A DNA stretch of 22,329 nt. Origin: a virus. A program made the translations under genes and the position numbers. The notes under the pieces are model-generated. The model did no database searches and was not told the DNA's origin. It saw only the letters and a program-made list of their open reading frames with translations. Shown here one piece after another: positions 7,247-15,715 of this stretch (position 1 is the stretch's first letter; every line of letters begins with the position of its first letter). The stretch spans positions 1 to 22,329 of IMG/VR virus record IMGVR_UViG_3300028490_000031. The stretch is one strand, 5' to 3'.

Positions 7247-9987
7247 TTTGTAGTCTTTCTTGGTGTAATACTATACTCAATACTAGTGATTAGACCAGCT
7301 CCTATAGCTTCAAACGAAATTGATTTACCTTTGTTCTTACCTTTTGGTATATGTAAATTCAATTCTTTATCAAGTGCGAGTTCTATCTCTTCCCTTATAA
7401 CCTCTCTATCATCAATACTGACAATAAACAAGCCTACAAAGTACCCTGACATTCTAGCTCTATCCCACTCTTTAACAAGTGCTGGAGCACCCTCACTGAT
7501 GTTACCTGATTTATAGTTGAGTATACGCTCACCTTTACCAAGTGTATCAAATAGAACCTCGCCCTTAGAATGATGTAGCTTACCTTGTACATATCCTAGG
7601 CCTTTTACGTTGTCTGCTGACAAGAAACTGAACGCTGGTTTAGCGTCAATGTCATACTTCATCATAACCCTAGCAGGGTCTTTTGAGCCTTCCATGAAGT
7701 TAGTACACAAAGCATAGTAGCTTCTGCTAGTAGTCATACTATCTATTACTTCCCATTTACGAGAACCTAATAGATTGTAGCTTAGCTCTACAACTTGTCT
7801 ACCATCTGTGAAGCATAGGCCATCTTCACTAAAGAACAGAACACCATTTGATACAGCTTGAATACTTCTTGTATCTTGTGTTCCTTTACTATTAGTAATT
7901 GTAGACATACTAAAACTAGTTGGCAGGTCACCAGATAGAAGTTTAATTCTACCTTTCATGAATATAACCAAACCAAACACAGCTGAGGCTATGCCCGTTA
8001 TTTTTCTATCTACTACTACAAATGATTTGACTCTGTCCCAGTGGTCTGCATTACCAGGTTGTGACCAATAGATAGTATCTCCCACATAACCAAAGAGTCT
8101 ACCTTTATGCTCTGTCAAGCCTTCTAGACCAGCTGGTGGCGCATCTACAAAGTTATACTTTCCTATTTGACCAACTGATATAGTTACATCATCACGCTTA
8201 TCTATGTATTCATTTGTAGGGTCTACATTCTCTACCATGAAATATTCTGACAGGTTACCTCCTGCTCTATATAATCTAAGCTCCTTTGTATGAACTACCT
8301 TACTCAAGTCTACTTTGATGTGACCTTTGTATACACTAACTGGGTTGCTCTCAGTAGTCATAATGCTGCCTGCTGAGCCACCAGCCGCTAACTGGGCTAC
8401 ATTGTAGTTATATGTACCAGTTAAGGTTCTTATATCAAACACAGCTGGTAGACTAGGCGAATGAGCTTGTATAACATTCCACTTGTGTAAAGTAGCTAGT
8501 GTTCCTGCTCTATGTGATATAGCTCTAACCAATGTGTTATGGAACGTGAAACCTTTAAAGTCTGCATTGGTTGGTATATCTGCACCTTTGATATCTGACT
8601 CTATAACTTGGTTAGATAGTCTACTGTATGTAACTATTCCTTTATGGATAGGGAATACTTGAAAGTCGCTATCCACAAATACAGAACCAGATGAACCGCC
8701 TAACCCTCTAATCTTCTCTACAGATACTTTTGAATTACCAGTTAACTCTACAGTTAATGCAGGTAGTTGTATCTTACGAATACTAGCTGAGTGTTTATCA
8801 TTTAGCAGTGCATAGATTGTATCACCTTTAATTGTATAAACACTATCCTCTGCTTTAGCATAAGGAAACTTAAGCATATTTCTAATGGTTAATCTAGTGC
8901 CATCAAAGATAACCACTCTACCTTCTGATGGTGAGAACATATACAGCTTGCTATCCCATTCGATGGTAGTACCTTTGAAGAACTCATCACTAATAACTAA
9001 AGTAGTAGTTAATATATTCGTGCCATCAGCCAACCAGATACTTACTTCTGAACCTATGCGAACTAAGATGTACAGCTTATCGGCATAACTAAAGCTTGAA
9101 GCTATAGCTGTGATATCATCTGGAGGACTTGCATGAGCTACAGAGATACCTAATGTAGCCTTTGCCCATGTGTCTTTATCAGTTAATTGGTATGAGGCTG
9201 GCACATCTATTCTAGCCTCTACCGTAGTTAGCTTAACTGAATAAGGAACTGAATAGGCTTTACCTAATACAAGAGATAATCTGTGTGAAGAGAAGTTAGC
9301 TATCTTTGTAGAGGATACAAAGTTATAAGCTGTGTGTATCTCAACTAGTCCGTCTACAAAGTTACCACTACCTACAAATACAAACTTATCTGTATAGCCA
9401 CCGTGCTCATCTAGTGCTTCTCTATATACTTTAACAGTTGAAGGCAGAGTAAATGTAACAGTAGCTTTACCTGTGTTATCTCTTATATCGCCTATATAAA
9501 CAGAGTCTTTATCATCTACAAGTCTATATCTGATTTGAGCCGCATTGATAAGCCCGCCAGTTGATTGAGTAGTAAGAACTGCCTTAGCTCCAGCTATATC
9601 ATCAATGGTTAATACATGAGCAGAGATAGTTCCACCTGTCTTAGGTACGCCTACGTTGTCCCATGTGAACTCGCCATTAGCATCAAGAGCACCATCTGTA
9701 ATCTGACAAGCAGGTCCTCCATCACTATAAGCTAACTTACCTTGAAACTCTGCATAGCTTCTCCATGTATCAGATGATACAATCTTGAAATCTTGAGGGT
9801 CTGATTGTGGTACTTCAAACTCATAGAAACATCGTTTAGCTTCTCCCACATCAACTGGTAGCATAGCTGACTTCATGCCAAACTTCTCTATGTCTGCATC
9901 AAGTATAACAGTAGATTGAGTGGGGTCTAGGTAGTGTTTATCCACACCTATAACTACACCTGAGTCAAATCTATTAATAACTGGCAT
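7243..9987 (-). CDS. Large tail protein, probable tail nozzle/tubular protein (914 residues)
   Basis: This is a long, almost entirely beta-type protein. Between about residues 290 and 470 it contains repeated short motifs such as YADKLYILVRIG, WDSKLYMFSP and DTIYALLND, which look like blades of a beta-propeller. At about residues 640-720 comes the segment GRLFGYVGDTIYWSQPGNADHW followed by MKGRIKLLSGD. That combination recurs in tail tubular, stabilisation or nozzle proteins of short-tailed phages (P22 gp10 or T7 gp12 role). It would sit below the head-tail adaptor and close the tail. The start at 9987 has GAAAGGAGAAACC upstream and overlaps the end of the lipoprotein gene by 14 bases. The tail role is likely; the precise homologue cannot be settled by eye. 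Confidence 0.7.
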   Translation of the reverse strand: MPVINRFDSGVVIGVDKHYLDPTQSTVILDADIEKFGMKSAMLPVDVGEAKRCFYEFEVPQSDPQDFKIVSSDTWRSYAEFQGKLAYSDGGPACQITDGALDANGEFTWDNVGVPKTGGTISAHVLTIDDIAGAKAVLTTQSTGGLINAAQIRYRLVDDKDSVYIGDIRDNTGKATVTFTLPSTVKVYREALDEHGGYTDKFVFVGSGNFVDGLVEIHTAYNFVSSTKIANFSSHRLSLVLGKAYSVPYSVKLTTVEARIDVPASYQLTDKDTWAKATLGISVAHASPPDDITAIASSFSYADKLYILVRIGSEVSIWLADGTNILTTTLVISDEFFKGTTIEWDSKLYMFSPSEGRVVIFDGTRLTIRNMLKFPYAKAEDSVYTIKGDTIYALLNDKHSASIRKIQLPALTVELTGNSKVSVEKIRGLGGSSGSVFVDSDFQVFPIHKGIVTYSRLSNQVIESDIKGADIPTNADFKGFTFHNTLVRAISHRAGTLATLHKWNVIQAHSPSLPAVFDIRTLTGTYNYNVAQLAAGGSAGSIMTTESNPVSVYKGHIKVDLSKVVHTKELRLYRAGGNLSEYFMVENVDPTNEYIDKRDDVTISVGQIGKYNFVDAPPAGLEGLTEHKGRLFGYVGDTIYWSQPGNADHWDRVKSFVVVDRKITGIASAVFGLVIFMKGRIKLLSGDLPTSFSMSTITNSKGTQDTRSIQAVSNGVLFFSEDGLCFTDGRQVVELSYNLLGSRKWEVIDSMTTSRSYYALCTNFMEGSKDPARVMMKYDIDAKPAFSFLSADNVKGLGYVQGKLHHSKGEVLFDTLGKGERILNYKSGNISEGAPALVKEWDRARMSGYFVGLFIVSIDDREVIREEIELALDKELNLHIPKGKNKGKSISFEAIGAGLITSIEYSITPRKTTK

Positions 9988-10309
9988 TGGTTTCTCCTTT
10001 CGTTATTTCATGTAAGCTTATAGTAACATCATCACTTTTAGCGTCGATGCTATTTAATCTTACGTTGTGGTTCTCATTGAAGTGGTAATCCTTGTAAGGA
10101 ACTGTTTTAGCTTCTCTTAGTATCTGTAATGTAAATGCGCGTGCTTCAGGCGTCATATCGCCTCTGTAAGATATCTGTAATGGCGGCTTAGTTATCACAA
10201 ACCCAGCTCTATCGTTTTGGCTATCTAACACAGGTGACTCAAATGCACAGCCGTGCAAGAGTACAATAAATGTTAGTACCGATAAATTCATACCCTTGCT
10301 TGGTTTCAT
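9974..10309 (-). CDS. Small probable lipoprotein, 111 residues
   Basis: The N-terminus has a positively charged start (MKPSKGMN), a hydrophobic stretch LSVLTFIVLL and then HGC, giving a lipobox-like LHGC with the cysteine at residue 21. The His at -2 is unusual for a lipobox, but the overall shape fits a signal-peptidase II substrate. The remaining 90 residues are hydrophilic and would lie in the periplasm or at the cell surface. An alternative start is Met7. The gene's start touches the end of the gene before it, and its 3' end overlaps the 914-residue tail gene. No family was recognised. Possible roles are an outer-membrane spanin subunit, a superinfection-exclusion lipoprotein or a tail-associated lipoprotein; the sequence does not decide between them. 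No inner-membrane spanin partner is visible in the window. Confidence 0.6.
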   Translation of the reverse strand: MKPSKGMNLSVLTFIVLLHGCAFESPVLDSQNDRAGFVITKPPLQISYRGDMTPEARAFTLQILREAKTVPYKDYHFNENHNVRLNSIDAKSDDVTISLHEITKGETNASY

Positions 10310-10857
10310 TATTTAGCCTTTGTTAATTTCTCAAAGAAGAACAAACCTGGGGCTGCTTCTGTGTTACCTGTGATACCTCTGTATTTAACAAGTATCATCT
10401 TTGTCTGTGGGTCGTCTCTAACATAGAAGTCCATATCTGCTTCCCAATCATTGAAGTGAGGAACTGTTTTCATTGCAGCCACCAGTTGCACTATCGTTGG
10501 AGTAGCTGTATAAGCCGCAACAACAGTAGGTCTTGCTAGTTCCATCATATCATACCACTCAGTACCAATCTTAGCCGCAATAGTTTGACCTGCAGGTAGG
10601 ATAAATTTAATATCTGCATTAACTCGTTGCTCAATAATAAGCACTTCATTAGCTGCGGCAATTACACCTATGCTTGACTTAGGTACACCTGCTCTTTTGA
10701 ATACTACATGACTAGCTGTTGCCGCCTTAGCATCTAGAGTTAATTGAGCTTCTCCACTCCTATCACCTATTACTAAGTTGTCTTTAGCTACTACAGAACC
10801 ATCTTTTTGTAAAGATGTTCCTATCTTGCTCTTTTCTGCTTTTGTCATTACTGGCAT
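10309..10857 (-). CDS. Fibre- or decoration-like virion protein, 182 residues
   Basis: The longest reading frame extends to 10920, but I place the start at 10857. This ATG has AAAGGA six bases upstream, and using it removes a 53-base overlap with the gene before. The protein begins with a Lys-rich tail and then has beta-type segments (LTLDAKAATASHVVFKRAGVPKSSIG at about residues 40-65 of the shortened form) resembling the strand-turn repeats that precede the tips of phage fibres. A second half around WYDMMELARPTVVAAY and FNDWEADMDFYVRDD is unrecognised. It sits among small proteins between the two collar-domain fibres and the large tail protein, so a virion-surface role is likely but unproven. 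Confidence 0.6.
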   Translation of the reverse strand: MPVMTKAEKSKIGTSLQKDGSVVAKDNLVIGDRSGEAQLTLDAKAATASHVVFKRAGVPKSSIGVIAAANEVLIIEQRVNADIKFILPAGQTIAAKIGTEWYDMMELARPTVVAAYTATPTIVQLVAAMKTVPHFNDWEADMDFYVRDDPQTKMILVKYRGITGNTEAAPGLFFFEKLTKAK

Positions 10858-10867
10858 TTTATTTCCT

Positions 10868-11335
10868 TTATTTATATGTCCAATGAGCTGTTCCATCAGT
10901 CCATGGCTTACCTGTTTCATCTACCCAATCATTGTTAACTGGCGTAACTACAATGTGATTAGTCACTCCATATGTTTGGTTATCAGCTTCTACACCAGCC
11001 GCACTCTTTAACTCTTCTGTAGGGTCTTGGTCATTGTAAGACCAGGTAACTACTTGCCCGTGAGCAAACGGTACCGTCATAATAAGAGCCATCTTACTAG
11101 GGTCACTATGGTCAAACTCTACACTCTTAGGGTGAATAGGAGCGGCTCCATCAATAATGATGTTTATCGCATTTTGTATCTGCCCACTAGCTACCATAGC
11201 TTGGTCCCACTTAACTACAATCCCATCACGTTTAGCATCTAGTATATCAGATGAATTAACCTTAGGTACGGTTGGAGTAGGAGGAGTACCTCCACCACCA
11301 TCAGGACCTTGCATTAAATTTAAACCTAAATTCAT
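10868..11335 (-). CDS. Ig-like (SwmB-type) surface domain protein, 155 residues
   Basis: After a Gly/Pro/Thr-rich linker (residues 9-25) comes a single domain at about residues 30-130 with alternating strands: DGIVVKWDQAM, INIIIDG, MALIMTVPFAHGQVVTWSY, then an acidic loop ending GVEADNQTYGVTNHIV. This resembles the SwmB/bacterial Ig-like domains found in adhesins and phage decoration proteins. A C-terminal segment DETGKPWTDGTAHWTYK follows. The start has AGGATAAG upstream, four bases after the end of the previous gene. A role in decorating the head or fibre or binding the cell surface is inferred from fold and neighbours. The domain call is by pattern only. Confidence 0.58.
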   Translation of the reverse strand: MNLGLNLMQGPDGGGGTPPTPTVPKVNSSDILDAKRDGIVVKWDQAMVASGQIQNAINIIIDGAAPIHPKSVEFDHSDPSKMALIMTVPFAHGQVVTWSYNDQDPTEELKSAAGVEADNQTYGVTNHIVVTPVNNDWVDETGKPWTDGTAHWTYK

Positions 11336-11338
11336 GTC

Positions 11339-11560
11339 TTATCCTATTGAAGCTGTTCCACTAAATGTAATAGTCTTAACACCACTTAGTGAGTATCTAC
11401 CACCTGCAATTACTGTTGTTGAAGTAGTTGCTCCATCTTCCATCTTAGTTGTTACTGTACCCTTAGCTGTAAACTCTACAACTACATCTTCATTTTGAAC
11501 TGTGTATGGTGAAGTAACGTCACCTCTACCTAGTGGCATTGCTGGTATTCTATTAATCAT
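11339..11560 (-). CDS. Small beta-rich virion-associated protein, 73 residues
   Basis: This is a short protein with an initial MINRIPAMPLGRGDVTSPY segment followed by alternating Val/Thr-rich strands (VVVEFTAKGTVTTKME, TTSTTVIAGGRYSLSGVKTITFSG). The start follows a clear AAGGAG site seven bases upstream and the gene fits tightly between its neighbours, which supports it being real despite its size. I recognise no family. The beta-strand composition and the place directly after the fibre genes suggest a small fibre accessory or decoration protein; this is inference. Confidence 0.6.
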   Translation of the reverse strand: MINRIPAMPLGRGDVTSPYTVQNEDVVVEFTAKGTVTTKMEDGATTSTTVIAGGRYSLSGVKTITFSGTASIG

Positions 11561-11569
11561 TGTATCTCC

Positions 11570-12844
11570 TTAAGATATTCGTTGTATATATGCCAACTTA
11601 ATATATGGCGGCATGTTCTTTCCAACTACTGTGTTAGTAGCACCTGTTGCTTCACCAGTATTTATACCGGCTGCACTTTTATCTGTTCTATCAACTTTAG
11701 ACTTCTCTGTATGCAAACCCTTAGTACCACCTGTCCTGGTCTCGCTAGACTTCTCTGTTTCACCTGAGTGATGGTGAGAAGCTGAGTTATCACTAGTTCT
11801 ACCTACAGTAGCATCTGAGCTAGTTCCTTTTAGGATATAAGATTGGTTAGCTGTTGATGCTACGTAACCATCTAGCACTCTATTAGACTTACTAAGATTA
11901 GCATGTGTACCAGCTTTACCGGTAGTAAAGTGATGATGCTTCTTACTCTCATTTTCAGTTGTAAATGTATGCGTATGGTTCTTCATAGAGTGTGTATGGG
12001 TATGCATAGCATGGTCATGGTCCATACCATGGTCATGTTCAGTCATAGCATGTGTATGTGGAGGTATAACCATATCAGCATTACCACCTACCACTTTAAC
12101 ATCTGCATCAACTTTAGCGCCATAAATAAATCTATCGGTTAAATCTAGCGTAGTTCCTTTACCGTCACATAAAGCCCAATGAGCAGGTATAGCAGTTACT
12201 AAACCGCTCCATATAATAATACCTCCTATCGGTACTAATGCGCCTGCAGGTGCCGCAGCTCCTGCTGCTCCTGTATCGCCTTTAGGCCCTTGTGCACCTG
12301 CCTTACCTTGAGTACCTTGAGGTCCTGCTACGCCTGCATCACCCTTAGGCCCTTGTATCTCGCCAGCATCAGTCCACATAGTAGGAGTAGCTCCATCAGA
12401 TACCCAGCCGTGCCCCGTGTCTTTAGCTATCCACATATCGCCAGCTACAGAACCAGTAATTAGTTTAATAGTAGCTTCATCAGCTTTAGAACCTTTTACA
12501 GTAATACCAGTACCATTCTTACCTGCATCTCCTTTATCACCTTTAGTACCTTGAATACCTTGTGTACCATTAGCTCCAGCAACTCCAATAGGTCCCTGGG
12601 GTCCTTCAGCACCCTTAGGCCCAACAGGTCCCTTGGGTCCAGCTATTCCTTGGTCTCCCTTATCGCCCTTAGGACCTAGTGGCCCTTTATCACCCTTAGG
12701 ACCAGCTGGCCCCACAGGTCCAGGCGTCCCAGGTGAAACTACTCCAGTAGGTACACAAAGCAAGCATTCGCCATGTATCCAAAACTTAATAAGTTTTTCG
12801 TCAGCGGTAGTTAGTGTACCACTGCCTGGAGGAGTTACTGGCAT
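11570..12844 (-). CDS. Collagen-like tail fibre with tail-collar domain and His-rich tip
   Basis: The 424-residue protein has an N-terminal segment (1-38, with the cysteine-containing GECLLC) that may anchor it. A run of about 25 uninterrupted Gly-X-Y triplets follows at 39-113, then a small globular insert around [15 protein letters not shown] (135-160), and about 11 more triplets at 165-195. A phage tail-collar domain occupies roughly 204-245 ([25 protein letters not shown]). The tip after it holds many HxH motifs (262-305 and around 357) and ends in [13 protein letters not shown], the usual end of such fibres. The collagen runs should form a trimeric stalk; His pairs of this kind bind iron in T4 fibre tips. 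The start overlaps the preceding fibre's stop by one base (TAATG) and has no clear ribosome binding site, so it probably depends on translational coupling. Confidence 0.85.
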   Translation of the reverse strand: MPVTPPGSGTLTTADEKLIKFWIHGECLLCVPTGVVSPGTPGPVGPAGPKGDKGPLGPKGDKGDQGIAGPKGPVGPKGAEGPQGPIGVAGANGTQGIQGTKGDKGDAGKNGTGITVKGSKADEATIKLITGSVAGDMWIAKDTGHGWVSDGATPTMWTDAGEIQGPKGDAGVAGPQGTQGKAGAQGPKGDTGAAGAAAPAGALVPIGGIIIWSGLVTAIPAHWALCDGKGTTLDLTDRFIYGAKVDADVKVVGGNADMVIPPHTHAMTEHDHGMDHDHAMHTHTHSMKNHTHTFTTENESKKHHHFTTGKAGTHANLSKSNRVLDGYVASTANQSYILKGTSSDATVGRTSDNSASHHHSGETEKSSETRTGGTKGLHTEKSKVDRTDKSAAGINTGEATGATNTVVGKNMPPYIKLAYIQRIS

Positions 12845-14370
12845 TATGCAATCTTCATTATGTACATCAATGTGTAGAATGGAGGTTGGTTATCACCAGC
12901 TTTCTCAGCAGACCCACTTATCATAGAAGAAGACGCAATGGTTATCTTATGATGGTGGTCACCTTTATCACTTGAATTAACATGAGTTGAATGTACATGG
13001 ATAGGACCATTTAAGTCTTGTTGCCCTCCTTTAGTAGTACCTACGTTATGTGCCTTAGGGTCTGCAGGTGGTACAGGTTGTAGTACATCCCACTTAGCTC
13101 CTGTTCCCTCTCTTAATGAACCTATAACAATGTCAGGCGTGTAGTTGCCATTAGCTGTGTGTTTTTCGGTGGATACAAAGTGCGTATGACTCTTCACATG
13201 TAAATTCTGAACGTCTGCTTTATGTGAATGTGTTACGCTATGATGGTGCTCACCAGCCGTATTAGTAGTGCCCTTATGTCCATGGTCCATAGCGTGTGTA
13301 TGCGCAGGCATAGTAGAGTCCTCAGAACCACCTTTAATATTGATATGGTTAGGGTTAGAAGTACCTTTGATAAACATGCCGTTTAAATCAGGCGTAACAC
13401 CTTTACCATCACACAAAGCCCAATCAGATGGTATAGTACTTACATTGCCGCTAAAAGCCACAATAGAACCTACAGGTACACCACTAACTCCTTGTATCAT
13501 ACTATGTAGTTGCTTAACTGTGTTAGCTCCTGCTACAGCATAAGGACTTGATGAGCCATTAAAGTTATTAATGATGTCTTGTGAACCTAAAGCTACTTCC
13601 CAAGCACCCCAGGCAGTACCATCAAATGTTCTGTCAGATATTCTTTTAGTTCCCTGTGAGTAAGCTGTTTGAATAGCTAAACCACTTGTAGGTCCTTTAA
13701 AGTTAGCAATCATAGTATTAGAGCTATCTGGTGCATTAGCTATTGCGGTACCTACCCAGTTACCTTGCTCAGTTAAAGCATCAGCATCAGTGGCTGACCC
13801 TCTATACATAAATGCATCTTTAGCATCGATACCACCAAGAGCTTCTGAGTTGTCTACGCTACCATTGTCGTTCTTATCATAAGTAGCTTTAGCCATGTCA
13901 CCTGCACCGATTGCTACAATTTTATTATCCACATACAGCTTAGTTGCTGGCTGATAATCTTTAGTAGGTGTAAATGGTGAAGTCTGGTCTAAACCTAAAA
14001 CATTGTCTCTCTTAGCATAGTTGTTAGCTATCCCTGATACTGCCGCTGCAATCTGAGCTGTAACTTGGCTCTGTGGAGTAGCGTGATGAGGCTGAGTAGC
14101 AGCGGCAACGCTAAATACTTGAGTAGGTGAACCAGCTAGTAATGCAAACTTCTTGTTAGCATTAGCTATAGTCATTCTTAAATCAAGTTCAGTTTGTACA
14201 TCGCTTGTTTGAGCACCTAGTTCATCAGCAGCCGGTATAATACCAGCATTAACTTTATGATAATCAACCGGGCCTGTACCACCTGTGATTAAATCTCTTA
14301 CTTGAGAAACCGTTCCCCAGCCCCAAGCAAAGTCTTCACTGACTGCGAGTTCTTTATGTATATGTACCAT
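12844..14370 (-). CDS. Tail fibre with pyocin-knob-like and tail-collar domains
   Basis: Domain order in the 508 residues: an N-terminal module (10-50) around [15 protein letters not shown] that is shared with the preceding 93-residue protein; a helical or linker region with [10 protein letters not shown] (142-151), a motif common in fibre shafts; a domain at about 195-262 with QGNW and [11 protein letters not shown] that resembles the pyocin-knob domain; and a tail-collar domain at about 298-337 ([21 protein letters not shown]). A tip at 350-508 is rich in HxH pairs and ends in [13 protein letters not shown]. The likely role is receptor binding as a trimeric fibre or spike. AGGAG lies six bases before the start. 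The tip is organised like that of the next gene, so the two fibres probably share an ancestor there. Confidence 0.82.
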   Translation of the reverse strand: MVHIHKELAVSEDFAWGWGTVSQVRDLITGGTGPVDYHKVNAGIIPAADELGAQTSDVQTELDLRMTIANANKKFALLAGSPTQVFSVAAATQPHHATPQSQVTAQIAAAVSGIANNYAKRDNVLGLDQTSPFTPTKDYQPATKLYVDNKIVAIGAGDMAKATYDKNDNGSVDNSEALGGIDAKDAFMYRGSATDADALTEQGNWVGTAIANAPDSSNTMIANFKGPTSGLAIQTAYSQGTKRISDRTFDGTAWGAWEVALGSQDIINNFNGSSSPYAVAGANTVKQLHSMIQGVSGVPVGSIVAFSGNVSTIPSDWALCDGKGVTPDLNGMFIKGTSNPNHINIKGGSEDSTMPAHTHAMDHGHKGTTNTAGEHHHSVTHSHKADVQNLHVKSHTHFVSTEKHTANGNYTPDIVIGSLREGTGAKWDVLQPVPPADPKAHNVGTTKGGQQDLNGPIHVHSTHVNSSDKGDHHHKITIASSSMISGSAEKAGDNQPPFYTLMYIMKIA

Positions 14371-14378
14371 CTAATCTC

Positions 14379-14660
14379 CTATAGTGGGTATTTAGCAAGT
14401 ATTTGGTCAATGATTGACTTCACACTTGTTGTATTATCGTAAGGCACAGAGTCAGCGTTAATCAATGTAAGAGTAACTGCTTGTCCATTTCTAATCTGCA
14501 TTACTGAGCCAAAGCCCCAAAGTAAATCTTCAACTCCACCGAGTTGCTTCATAAACTTTAAGTCTTTAACCTTAATCTGCTTGTTAAGTATGCTAACACA
14601 ATTTGATGTGCTAGTAGTCGCGGTTGTTGGACCCGTTGGTGTCGGTGTAGCTGTTGCCAT
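14379..14660 (-). CDS. Small fibre-anchor-like protein, 93 residues
   Basis: After a Thr/Pro/Ala-rich first 20 residues, the protein carries EDLLWGFGSVMQIRN (about residues 45-58) followed by LINADSVP. This matches the N-terminal module of the fibre encoded just downstream ([15 protein letters not shown] then KVNAGIIP). The shared pattern is E-D-x-x-W-G-[FW]-G-[ST]-V-x-Q-[IV]-R. I infer a virion-attachment module present twice: once alone and once fused to a fibre. The start has AGGAGAAAGAA upstream, and the gene overlaps the end of the adaptor gene by 50 bases in another frame. This is more than usual but is supported by the ribosome binding site. It could be a small adaptor between tail and fibre. 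Confidence 0.6.
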   Translation of the reverse strand: MATATPTPTGPTTATTSTSNCVSILNKQIKVKDLKFMKQLGGVEDLLWGFGSVMQIRNGQAVTLTLINADSVPYDNTTSVKSIIDQILAKYPL

Positions 14661-15663
14661 TTCTTTCTCCTGATAATTTATTAAACCCTCTATAGGTTGT
14701 TTCTTTTACGCCTCTGATTTGAGAGGTGAAACTCTTAGCTGATATCTTATGTGCTTTCTTTACTTCAGCATCATACTTCTTAATCTCTGCTTCACCTAGC
14801 TGGTAGTTACCCTCGTCATTATCATCTTGACGAGCCATACCTACAACATAGTGAATAAGAGCCTTTTCCCATACATCATCTAAAACTAATGCACCATTAT
14901 AAAATTCAACTATAGGAGGTAAAGCTACATAGAACACAGTGACGTAATACTCAGGGAAGAGTACATCAGTTGTTAGCCCATATATTCCTTGAGAATATAT
15001 ATTGTTCATATGGTCAAAGAAACCATAGTGCTCGTCTCCAGCTTTGAAACCTACATCGCAAAGAACACCTAGGTCTTGGTTATCACTAACGCTATGAACT
15101 ACCATTCTTAGGTCTAGACTAGAACCCACAATAGAGCCGAAGTCTGTATTGCCATGACAATCAACTGACTCTGTGAGTAATGTAGTAACTCCTAGAGGGC
15201 TATCAATAACAATAGCAGGGTCATTACTAGTAACAGCCACACCGTTAGGTGGAACCACTTCAATAGTTGATGATGTAGATACTGTACCTACGATGAAACC
15301 CTCAAACAACTCTAAGTCTGCATGCTCTGGGTATAACTCGATTAAGCTTCTATTTAAGTTTGATTTGATAGCAAATCTATGTGGTGGGTTCTTGATGTTC
15401 TCAAGGTCCTCTCTTGAATATATAGGAAGTTGAACTCCCATATACTCTAATCTCTCTACATCATAACAATCCTTAGGTAGAGGATATAGTACTTGGTCAT
15501 TAGCTAGCGGTATATATGTAATTCTACGGTGTATAGACGTAGTTTTACAGATGTCTTTTTGAGCATCATTAACTAGCTGTACAAGTCTATCATCAGGCCA
15601 ACCAGTCTTATCTCTGTCACCTAGTCTGTAACGAGCTGCATCTACAATCGTTTTAACTAACAT
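14611..15663 (-). CDS. Head-tail adaptor protein
   Basis: The start (MLVKTIVDAARYRLGDRDKTGWPDDRLVQLVNDAQKDIC, residues 1-39) is the helical signature of phage head-tail adaptors, which bind below the portal. The middle (about 110-260) is a beta-rich insertion. The region at 265-305, with WEKALIHYVVGMARQDD and a QLGEAEIKKYDAEVKK helix, is the usual C-terminal helical part of the family. The last 20 residues are polar and overlap the next gene. AAAGGAGT lies five bases before the ATG. The gene lies just below an intrinsic terminator, so it is the first gene after the capsid group. The protein should seal the portal after packaging and connect to the nozzle-type protein. Its 350 residues are long for the family because of the insertion. 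Confidence 0.78.
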   Translation of the reverse strand: MLVKTIVDAARYRLGDRDKTGWPDDRLVQLVNDAQKDICKTTSIHRRITYIPLANDQVLYPLPKDCYDVERLEYMGVQLPIYSREDLENIKNPPHRFAIKSNLNRSLIELYPEHADLELFEGFIVGTVSTSSTIEVVPPNGVAVTSNDPAIVIDSPLGVTTLLTESVDCHGNTDFGSIVGSSLDLRMVVHSVSDNQDLGVLCDVGFKAGDEHYGFFDHMNNIYSQGIYGLTTDVLFPEYYVTVFYVALPPIVEFYNGALVLDDVWEKALIHYVVGMARQDDNDEGNYQLGEAEIKKYDAEVKKAHKISAKSFTSQIRGVKETTYRGFNKLSGERNGNSYTDTNGSNNRDY

Positions 15664-15678
15664 TTATACTCCTTTAAT

Positions 15679-15706
15679 AAATATAATAAAGCCCACCTTA
15701 GTGGAC
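15679..15706 (-). terminator. Intrinsic terminator after the head genes
   Basis: On the minus strand a 6-bp stem (GTCCAC/GTGGGC, one G-T pair) with a TAAG loop at 15691-15706 is followed by TTTATTATAT. It lies ten bases downstream of the 154-residue gene and before the adaptor gene. The stem is short and the T-tract is interrupted, so partial read-through is likely. That would reduce transcription of tail genes relative to capsid genes. Confidence 0.7.
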
Positions 15707-15715
15707 TCTATATAC

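Noticed and set aside
10858-10920. Upstream start (10920) for the 182-residue protein
   Set aside because: It would overlap the preceding gene by 53 bases, while the ATG at 10857 has AAAGGA at ideal spacing.
11969-12061. Diversity-generating retroelement target at the fibre tip
   Set aside because: There is no template repeat or reverse transcriptase gene in the window, and the repeats encode His pairs rather than a variable lectin domain.
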